Of a DNA stretch of 64,000 nt, positions 55,801-64,000 are shown one piece after another. The notes under the pieces are model-generated. The model did not search any database, was not told the origin of the DNA, and saw only the letters and a list, made by a program, of their open reading frames with translations. The translations under genes were made by a program, and so were the position numbers. Position 1 is the stretch's first letter. The number at the start of each line of letters is the position of its first letter. Source of the DNA: Pegea sp. RAD2-039 (lineage: Eukaryota; Chordata; Thaliacea; Salpida; Salpidae); assembly GCA_034620365.1 (NCBI GenBank), contig JAQGEQ010000201.1, forward strand, positions 248,001 to 312,000, read 5' to 3'.

Positions 55801-56383
55801 AACGCTGAGAAGCTGGTAGAAAACGCGACAAGCACCGACAGACACCAGGTAAACAAATCGCGCGTTTTATGACGTCATCAACGCAATTCATCGAACCTTC
55901 TGTTTACAGAGACCCGGCTCAGCGACGCCCTATTACCCGACGCCCCCTCTGTCAAACTCACCGCCTTATTCTCGTCGTGTTTATGGCTCTATCGACTCCT
56001 CAGACGCCCCCAGAAAATCTTCGCCACGTTTGAAGACCATATCGACCCAGACTGATGTTAGCGGGGTGTCACGTGATACTACGACTAGTACCAACAGTTC
56101 AGCAACTTGCAGTCATTGTGACGTCACCTTTGGCGATGATATGATGTTGGCACTGCATATGAGTTGTCATGACAAAACTGACCCTTTCGTTTGCACGATT
56201 TGTGGGCAACAATGTCATGAAAAATATTATTTCAATGTTCATTTGTTACGTGGACTTCATCAGAGCGGAAATGGTAACTCGGCCGGCCGACAAAGCTCGA
56301 ATGCCGGCGGAAGTGCAGATTCAACCCGAGGTTCAAATCCAAGTAGTCGAGCGGGCAGTGAGCCTCGATTATCACCTCGCTAG
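43893..56383 (+). CDS. Forkhead protein with Ikaros-type C-terminal zinc fingers
   Basis: Fourteen exons, 1101 residues: 43893-43902 (tentative M-M-S start), 47059-48066, 48411-48533, 48825-49097, 49419-49592, 49693-49835, 50023-50305, 50354-50485, 50541-50788, 50844-51003, 51058-51137, 51198-51331, 55785-55848 and 55910-56383. Phases close at all junctions, so this reads as one gene. Residues about 275-375 are a forkhead DNA-binding domain ([28 protein letters not shown], then a basic R-R-R-R-R). A Gln/Asn/Ala-rich middle follows. Single C2H2 fingers lie at about 604-627 and 881-902. The last pair (Cys/His at 1011, 1014, 1027, 1031 and 1039, 1042, 1055, 1061) has the H-M-x-C-H-x(3)-D-P-F-x-C-x(2)-C-G signature and H-x5-H end of the Ikaros/Hunchback dimerisation fingers. 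It is probably a nuclear, dimerising transcription factor; the forkhead class is unclear. AATAAA lies at 56885. Confidence 0.85.
51480..51725. promoter_or_regulatory. CpG-rich patch in the large penultimate intron of the forkhead gene
   Basis: Within an otherwise A/T-rich intron (51332-55784), this patch has GCGCGCGCGGAAGT (ETS-like CGGAAGT) near 51660, GGGGCGG (Sp/KLF-like) near 51685, CGCCGATA and CCCGGGCCC. It could be an internal promoter for a C-terminal isoform carrying only the last zinc-finger pair, or an enhancer. Inference from composition only. Confidence 0.3.
53053..53385 (+). pseudogene. Unrecognised protein-like sequence, frame-disrupted
   Basis: Inside the forkhead gene's large intron, two consecutive plus frames look like real protein. 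A first frame (about 53053-53176) begins [16 protein letters not shown] and contains [11 protein letters not shown]. After an in-frame stop and a frame change, a second frame (about 53201-53383) contains [13 protein letters not shown] and ends A-F-S-G-Q-R-K before an A-rich stretch. The mixed charged and hydrophobic composition stands out against the surrounding A/T sequence. A processed pseudogene of a small helical protein is the simplest reading; two exons of a small nested gene is the alternative. I do not recognise the family. Confidence 0.4.
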
Positions 56384-58850
56384 ATCATGATGGACAACCG
56401 CGCGCGTAGTAACTATAGCAACGATGGAAACTACAGCTGAATAGATCACGATAGCAATGCTTGTTCCGACTCTGCTCATTAATATGCTAATTAATCACTA
56501 CAGCAGATCTTCGACAAGAGCTACTTGATAATCACATTTTAATAACATTTTTTCTCAAGCTGCTCATTTCAGAGAGTCTTGCTGCTTCATCCTCAAAGTT
56601 TACAACGTGTCTTAGAACAGTGTTATGCTCTGTTCCAACCCTAAGTCGCGAAACTGATGACGTCATTAACGCTGATGAAATCAGTTTTATTTTCGTGTTT
56701 TTTTCAGTAAGCTGCTTTTTTGTGTTTTACACCTTGTAAGAGTTTTTCCTTACCACGTGAATTAGCTGTCAGTAGATGGCGCTATTCAATCCGCTTCATA
56801 GACTGGATGTATATGTAAATAGACCGTTCTTTACATTTGTTTGTTTTTACTCTCCTTTTAATAGTGCTGTAGATTTAAAAATGGAATAAAAATGCGATAT
56901 TAAAGATTTAACACTGAAAATTAGCAGAGGATAGAGTTATACTTGCTTGGACTAGTTACTGACTAGTTGAATATTTCTAATAACCAAAAGTTTTGGTTTA
57001 AAATGGTTCCATATAAAATTAATTGTCTAATTTTGAAAATGGATTTTGAAGTTTTAAAGTTTTATTAAAACTTTTTAAGTTTTGGAAAATTGTTTTTTCT
57101 TTAGTTTGAAAAATGTTTAACCATTTAATAAAATTATAAATTTAAAATCTGTGAATCGTTTAATTGAAACGAAATTTGAAATTGTTAAAAGATATTAAAA
57201 TTTTTTAATCTGCAGGTTTTAATAATTTTGATATTAATTAAAAGTAATTAATAAAAATAATTTCTCAAATTAAACCTAATAAAATGCAATTTGAAAGTAG
57301 TATCTAAAAGCTACAAAATATATTAAAAAATCATTTCTTAAATTAAGATCGAAGACTTTGGGAATAAGAACTCATTAAAGTAAATTTCAAACGAATAAAT
57401 AATATGTAAAATAGAAAAGTTTTTTGATGATGAATGCTTAAAAAATCACTTTAATAAATTAAAAAATTACGTTTTAACTAAACATTTTTTAGAATTAATG
57501 GAAAAGTTACATAAAAACTAAAAAAAGAAATAATAACATTTTTTGAAATAGTATTAACCAGTGTTAAAATAAATAAACAGATTTAGTTGTTGAAGACATA
57601 AAAGTGTTGATTCTGGTACAAGACTGACATCTAGCGGCAAAAATGTACAAAAAAACCCTTTTGTCAGCTGTTATGACAACAAAACAATTTTTGGAATGTT
57701 TTAAAATCGGTTGAAGCAAAAAATAAAATATTTAATTGAAGTAAACACTTTTACTAAAATTTATTTGTTCAAATTTTAAACTGTTTTTCAAATATTTAAA
57801 ATTGTTTAGTTTACAAAATCTGACTTTGAAAAACAAAAACATTTTTAGAGAACTGAAATAACCCTTAGCACCTAAAACTACTAAATCATCCACTAGTTAA
57901 ATGAGAATTGAATTGTTTCCCTACAAATGAATCTAATAACTCAATTATAAAACAATTTGGAACGTACAAAATGGTCATTTATGAATTTGCATATTAGTTT
58001 CGTTTCTGATGATTTAATAATTATAAATTTTGTATTTTTGATTAGCTTCATTGTAAAGAGCCTTTCACGTAAAATTTAAATAATTAAAAAGTGTGCTGAG
58101 TTGATTTAGTGTCTAAATCTTCAAAAAATCCTTGGCTAATAAATTAGAGGTAATAAATGTGGTAGGTGGCTAAAGGTGCTAAGGACTATAACTACTGCTA
58201 GCATCTACTAGTATTGTATGCTTCTAAAAACTTTAAGTTAAACAAATTGTGTCAAGACCTTAGGTGCTATTATCTCAAAAGTACAAAACAGCTTACTAGG
58301 TACTTGGTGGTTAAAGGTGTTGAAGACTCACTTGTCACTAGCAGTTAATTAGATGGTACCTCACAAAAAGATTTGAACAAAATTTGTGAAAACTTTTTTT
58401 CTTTTATAGACTGATTTCAGTTTGAATAATTGACATTTTTATAAAAGTAACAAAATAATTTTTTAAATAGCAAAAAAGATAACTCAATAAACTAAAAATT
58501 GTTAAGTTAGTTGATGGGGACTTTGGGGCCTCGTTCTTATCTACCAGCAAATCTTTTATTTATTTTAAAATATGAAAACCTTTTATAGAACAAATTTCAT
58601 TTTCAAAAAACTTCTTAAAAATTAAGATCTAAATTTAAAAAAAATTTTCTAAAAATTCAAATTTTTTGTTGAAAATTGAATCAATTATTTGAAGATTTTG
58701 ATTTGACTAAAAGCTTTAATAACAAACATTAAATGAGTTTTTAGATACTAGAGATCATTTTAAGGGTCCCAAATTTGAATCTTACAAATTTTTGGACAAA
58801 ATATTTTGCAGATTTTTGATTAAGTTGTTTTTCTGACTGCTTCAAAACAA
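56384..58850. other. Intergenic region between convergent forkhead and AMPK gamma genes
   Basis: The first 500 bp are forkhead 3' UTR, with one TGACGTCA at 56659 and AATAAA at 56885. The rest is A/T-rich. No gene recognised. Confidence 0.6.
56764..56786. promoter_or_regulatory. CTCF-like motif downstream of the forkhead gene
   Basis: The stretch TGTCAGTAGATGGCGCTATT contains the bilaterian CTCF core AGATGGCGC in a good context. A second, weaker reverse-strand relative (CATCTAGCGGCAAA) lies near 57632. Both sit between two convergent genes, a plausible insulator position. Motif-level evidence only. Confidence 0.35.
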
Positions 58851-59421
58851 CTGATGACGTCACAATAGCGTTACTTCGCGGTTTCGATCAAATTCTCAGA
58901 AATCCTTTCAACCAATACTTTGTTCCGCTTCAATAATTTCTATTAAATTTATAAAAAAACAAAATAAAGATGAAAAAATGATGATGTCACAAATAATTGA
59001 TCTGATGACGTTACATAAACATCTGATGACGTCACATTCTGTAGAATCAAATTTTATTAACGAAACCAACATGAAACTATTTTGGATAATTTAGTGCGAG
59101 TTATGACGTCATTAAATACCGCAACAGAGACAAAGTCACACTTGCTTCAACTATACCAAATGATGACGTCATCACGTACGCACAATCGAGTCGCCACAAG
59201 TGATGACATCAACATTTGCACGTGACGTCATCATTGGTGAATCGTCACTGCTAAAAGATCCAAAACATTCCATCACGTCATCAGGTCGTTCGTTTGAATT
59301 GATGACGTCATTTCGTGGCTTGGCATCACGAAGTGCTTGAAGATGCTGATGACGCAATAGATCGCGAAGCTCCTTTTCTTTCTTTTTGCCTCGCCATAAA
59401 CATCGATTTTGCTGCAAATAT
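58851..59421. other. 3' flank of the AMPK gamma gene
   Basis: Contains about ten TGACGTCA-type palindromes in 570 bp and a minus-strand AATAAA (plus TTTATT) at 59053-59058. Probably the 3' UTR. The minus frames 59172-59417 and 59273-59500 are open mainly because of the palindromes. Confidence 0.5.
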
Positions 59422-62400
59422 CTAAAATGATAATTTCATTGACGATACTGATGATGACGTCACTTGTGGATCGGCGATGTAGTTGAGAAATTCTGTACAC
59501 GTCACTACACCTTCGATGACGTCATCATCATCGACAACAACCAACATGTCGACGTCTGACGTCACAAGACGTTCAAAAATGCTCTGAAAAAATGATGACG
59601 TCACTCACACACTGATGACGTCACATATACACTAATGAAGTCACTTACACACTGATGACGTCACTTACACACTGATGACGTCACTCACACACTGATGGCG
59701 TCACTTATACACTAATGACGTCACTTACACCCTAATGACGTCACTTACACAATGATGACGTCACTCACACACTGATGAAGTCACTTACACCCTAATGACG
59801 TCACTTACAAACTGATGAAGTCGCTTACACACTGATGACGTCACTTACACACTGATGACGTCACTTACACCCTAATGACGTCACTTACACACTGATGAAG
59901 TCGCTTATACACTAATGACGTCACTCACACACTGATGAAGTCACTTACACACTGATGACGTCACTCACACACTGATGACGTCACTTACACACTGATGGCG
60001 TCACTTACACACTGATGACGTCACTCACACACTGATGACGTTACTTACACACTGATGACGTCACTCACACACTAATGATGTCACTTACACACTGATGACG
60101 TCACTCACACACTGATGACGTCACTTACACACTAATGACGTCACTCACACACTGATGACGTCACTTACACACTGATGGCGTCACGTACACACTGATGACG
60201 TCACTCACACACTAATGACATCACTCACACACTGATGAAGTCACTTACACACTGATGAAGTCACTTACACACTAATGACGTCACTTACACCTTAATGACG
60301 TCACTCACACACTGATGACGTCACTTACACACTAATGACGTCACTTACACCCTAATGACGTCACTCACACACTGATGACGTCACTCACACACTGATGACG
60401 TCACTTACACACTAATGACGTCACTCACACACTAATGACGTCACTTACACACTGATGACGTCACTCACACACTGATGAAGTCACTTACACACTAATGACG
60501 TCACTTACACACTGATGACGTCACTTACACCCTAATGACGTCACTCACACACTAATGACATCACTCACACACTGATGAAGTCACTTACACCCTAATGACG
60601 TCACTTACAAACTGATGAAGTCACTTACACACTAATGACGTCACTTACACACTGATGACATCACTCACACACTGATGACGTCACTTACACACTGATGAAG
60701 TCGCTTACACACTGATGACGTCACTTACACACTGATGACGTCACTTACACCCTAATGACGTCACTTACACACTGATGAAGTCGCTTACACGCTAATGACG
60801 TCACTCACACACTAATGACATCACTCACACACTGATGACGTCACTCACACACTACGACGTCACTCACACACTAATGACGTCACTCACACACTGATGAAGT
60901 CACTTACACACTGATGATGTCACTTACACACTGATGACGTCACTCACACACTGATGACGTCACTTACACACTGATGACGTCACTTACACACTGATGACGT
61001 CACTCACACACTGATGACGTCACTTACACACTGATGACGTCACTCACACACTGATGACGTCACTCACACACTGATGACGTCACTCACACACTGATGACGT
61101 CACTTACACACTGATGACGTCACTCACACACTGATGACGTCACTTACACACTGATGACGTCACTCACACACTGATGACGTCACTCACACACTGATGACGT
61201 CACTTACATGTAAATTATCTGATGATTTGCATTTAACTAGAGGTTGTTGTTTGGAAATTTGTCTTTGAAGTTTTTGATGTTGACTTTCAGAAGAAGATTT
61301 TTTGGATTTTTTTGATGCTAAAGATCTTTTAGAAGTTGATCTTTCAACTTTTCGATGTTTAGCTGAGATTTGAAAATTTCAGTTTTACAGTTTTCATTTT
61401 TATCTATTTACTTTTTGAATTTTTTTCTTCTTCTAAATTTTTCAAATTTTTTTTCTTTTTTTTCGATTCCGATAGTTCTTCTTCAACACAATGACTACAA
61501 ACAAAAAAACGATGACGTCACAAGTTCGAGAAAGCCACACAACCAACTTAAAATAAAGATTATGACGCAATTGAAGTATTTGATCCATTTTCATGTCTAG
61601 CTGATGATAAATATCAAGAGCAGCCAGCAAGATCATGTCCATCCGATGAAAGACATCCACAACGCGATCTAATGACGTCATCAATTTTATTATCACATAA
61701 TGACGTCATCACTAACCACTTACCGTTTTCAACAACGGGAATTCCCGATAATCGAAACTCAGAGATCAGTGCAAGGGCTTGAGAAAGGTTTGTTTCGCGA
61801 CCAATTGTTGCGACCTCTTCTGCCCCCCAGCGACCTAATCCCGACTCCCAAAGCGTCTGATGATGACATCAAAGCTCATTTAGATATGTGATGACGTCAC
61901 AGACGCACTCACTTGTGTCATGAACGCGGGAGATGGAACTTCGTGAAGAAAGAGATGAAGAAATCGAAGAAGTCGTTTTCGAGTGATCACGTGGATGACG
62001 TCACCATTAATTCCATCACGAATGGGTAATCTGTCGATGACGTCATCATCATTTAACTACTTGATCACATCATACTCACCCTTCTAAATTATGATCATGT
62101 AAAAGTTGTAATGACGTCATCAACGAATCATATAAAGTAACAGAGACATGATCAGTGACGTCATCAACACCCAACGTTTGTCGCCATGACACTATCGTTT
62201 CATGTTCAAGTGATTGTAAAAGGATTCCTCGCGCTTGATACGCGACGATGACGTCAATGAAATCGGCGACAGAAAGAATTCCACGAAAAATTGATTTAGG
62301 GGAATCCCAAAGAACCGCTGCGCATTCACCCGTATCAAGTAACGTCGGTAGCGTTTGTGACGCTTTCAGTGTGACGTCAAACATTACAATTTTACTACTC

Positions 62401-63435
62401 GTCGGCATCAACTCATAACACGTGTGCTCTGTAATCAATGACGTCATCAGTCGATTGTAAACACATGATGACGTCATCACCTTCAAGAAGACGCTGAAAG
62501 ACAAAGTCACTGAGCGATGACGTCATCATTTCCGGTGAGATGGTGAGAGAATTGAAAATGGAATCTAAATTACTAATCAAAACAATGATGTCATCAGAAG
62601 AGATGATGACGTCAGCGAATTTACCTATTAGCTGTGATGACGTCATCATCGGCTGTTGACTCTGAAATGCTTCGGAAAGATTCTGAGTAAAAAATGATAA
62701 CGCCATTTAAATATAGCGTTTATGTGATGACGTCATCACCTTTGTTACGTTTGCCGAGTGAAACGGTTCGCGAAAGTTTGCGGCGAATTCGATTGAAAGT
62801 CGAGTTGCTACTTCGGGAAATTCCCGACGTTGGAACTGATGACGAAGTATCTAGCTGGTCTGATTCAGAATAGGATCTATAACGTCGTAATTCTGACGTC
62901 ATTGCACTCGAAGTCAGTGACGAGGAGCCACTAGCCGCTTGGTGGCGATGTGGGTAGTTACAAAGCTGGTTGTTATGACAACATTCTGTGACATCATCAT
63001 CTTCGACGCGAAAGAATCTGTTAGTAGATTTATTGGTGATGACGTCATAGGCATACTCTAGTTTCGTCATTACCGGTTACTAGGACGCGGACTGCTATAG
63101 TAACCAAACATAACAGAAGTTGAGCGTAGCGGTGATGACGTCATTATTGATGAAGAATAAATATTGAATGAAGTGCTTGTGATGTCATGAGAATGTCCTA
63201 AAACTACAATTGAAACGTCATTAGTGACTTGTCGATGACGTCATTTGTTTACAAACTGGTTTTTGGTGGAGTTTCGCTGGACGAAAAAGGTTGTGACGTC
63301 AGACTAGTTGAATAAGGACTTGCGGGAAAGTCCCTACGAACTCTCTGTAAAGCAGTGACGTCATCATAATTTCGAGAAGCGTTTTGAAAGTGATACCTGT
63401 TTAGGGATTGGAATTCCCTTTTTGCTTGAGGCCAT
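59422..63435 (-). CDS. AMP-activated protein kinase gamma subunit (four CBS repeats), divergent
   Basis: Twelve exons (minus), 559 residues, all phases closing: 63435-63397, 63344-63257, 63197-63074, 63017-62740, 62682-62625, 62509-62481, 62428-62080, 62030-61913, 61856-61724, 61668-61522, 61362-61208 and 59583-59422. A Ser/Pro-rich N-terminal extension (about 200 residues, like long gamma-2/SNF4A forms) precedes C-Y-E-L-M-P-T-S-S-K. CBS1 has A-A-V-L-W-D-S and A-D-F-I-D-V; CBS2 has T-R-K-R-L-L-R-F; CBS3 has S-G-I-P-V-V-E-N and R-V-V-D-V-F; CBS4 has L-V-V-V-D-D-D-D-V-I-E-G. The gamma subunit binds AMP/ADP/ATP and regulates the alpha kinase. Several nucleotide-phosphate ligands known in mammals are changed here (see findings), and a Lys/Ser-rich insert separates CBS3 from CBS4. 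The first three exons are the least certain. Introns are short and palindrome-rich, except the last, which is a 20-bp array. Confidence 0.88.
59593..61207. repeat. 20-bp tandem array built on TGACGTCA, about 80 copies
   Basis: Plus-strand unit CTGATGACGTCACTTACACA. On the gene's sense (minus) strand the unit is GTRAGTGACGTCATYAGTGT, so each unit has a donor-like GTRAGT, the palindrome, and an acceptor-like YAG. The array begins exactly at the real donor (minus, after 61208) and ends about 17 nt before the real acceptor (59584). The commonest variants are R=A/G and Y=C/T; others break the palindrome (TGAAGTCA, TGGCGTCA, TGACATCA). A segment of at least 90 bp beginning at TCGCTTACAC is duplicated 880 bp apart (59821 and 60701), exactly 44 units. 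One shortened unit near 60852 shifts the register. Confidence 0.95.
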
Positions 63436-64000
63436 ATTTGATAGAAGACAGAAAGGTATGGAATTTGAAAATTTTATGTTTTCAAGAAAAATGTTCAAAA
63501 TATTTTATTTTATTTATTTGATTGAATGTTGAATGTAAACAATCTAGAAATTAAATTAAATATAAAAAAACAAATGATAAAAGCAGAAATGAAATTGTTT
63601 TGATTTGAAATGAAAATATTTATTGAATGTTTCCATCAATTGATAAGTTTGTAAAAACATTAAACAAATTTAAAAATTAGTAATAAAAGTAGAATTACTA
63701 AAATGGTAGAACAAAAAAAAATTAAATTAATTTACAAAATCATAAAAATAAATAAAGTTATAATTTTTCTGTTTTAAGTAATTAATTTTATATTTTTAAA
63801 GCTTTTAGTAAACAACAAAAATTTAGAAAATAAATTTAACATTTATTTTGTATAATAAAACTTTTTTAATGACTTTATTTACATAATAAATAGTAAAATG
63901 CATGTAATAAATAATTAAACAAATCATTAAAAATAGATTTTGCAAAAATGTTTAAAAAAGAATTAATTCAAGATATTCATATTAAATTAATAATTAATGA
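63436..64000. other. AT-rich 5' flank of the AMPK gamma gene
   Basis: A/T-rich sequence without palindromes, presumably promoter and upstream region. If the proposed start at 63435 is wrong, further 5' exons would lie here or beyond the window. Confidence 0.5.

Noticed and set aside
43893..56383. Two separate genes: a forkhead gene and a downstream zinc-finger gene
   Set aside because: Exon phases are continuous across all junctions, including the 4.5-kb intron, and no polyadenylation signal plus new start separates them convincingly. An internal promoter remains possible and is listed as a finding.
59593..61207. CRISPR-like array
   Set aside because: Units are directly tandem at 20 bp with no unique spacers, in an animal intron; this is a minisatellite.
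62076..62510. Minus frame starting M-T-L-S as an independent short protein
   Set aside because: It reads through two introns of the AMPK gamma gene; the conserved part begins at the exon starting 62428.

Overview
This is a nuclear window from an invertebrate animal genome. It is very AT-rich (about 70% by eye) with sharply GC-richer exons. Animal origin follows from the genes: a delta/theta-type protein kinase C, casein kinase 1 alpha, a SUV39H-type histone methyltransferase with chromodomain, an AMPK gamma subunit, and a forkhead protein ending in Ikaros-type zinc fingers. The phylum cannot be fixed from the sequence; a tunicate-like genome is possible but unproven. All gene models were assembled by hand from exon similarity, GT/AG sites and codon phase. 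The phases close for every model.

Layout. 1-10 kb: fragments of non-LTR retrotransposons, a four-exon sulfotransferase-like gene (4051-5448, +) and a tRNA-derived SINE. 10.7-13.9 kb: SUV39H-like gene (-), whose last intron is one 22-bp minisatellite. 14-21 kb: retrotransposon graveyard, with a decayed LINE (-), an RTE-type LINE (+) and a CR1/Jockey-type LINE (-) lying tail to tail. 22.9-27.0 kb: nPKC gene (+, 16 exons). 31.0-33.3 kb: CK1 alpha gene (+, 9 exons). 38.8-41.4 kb: a cluster of TGACGTCA palindromes with no gene I can model. 43.9-56.4 kb: forkhead/Ikaros-finger gene (+, 14 exons). 59.4-63.4 kb: AMPK gamma gene (-, 12 exons), convergent with the forkhead gene; its last intron is about 80 copies of a 20-bp unit.

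The main unexplained signal is the palindrome TGACGTCA (usually ATGACGTCAT). It is nearly absent from the retrotransposon and AT-rich blocks but saturates the gene clusters. Introns of 48-62 bp in three genes typically carry one copy near the 5' splice site and one near the 3' splice site, so the two copies could pair and loop out the intron. The palindrome also enters coding exons, where it encodes recurrent D-V-I/T or M/V/L-T-S tripeptides. It forms the core of the 20-bp array, whose every unit also carries a GTRAGT donor-like and a YAG acceptor-like signal. Three introns in three genes consist almost wholly of tandem repeats from splice site to splice site. The other standout items are the forkhead plus Ikaros-type finger architecture and an AMPK gamma subunit that has lost several of the residues that bind AMP phosphate in mammals.

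The genes do not form an obvious pathway; several are signalling kinases or their regulators, as expected of an arbitrary animal gene neighbourhood.
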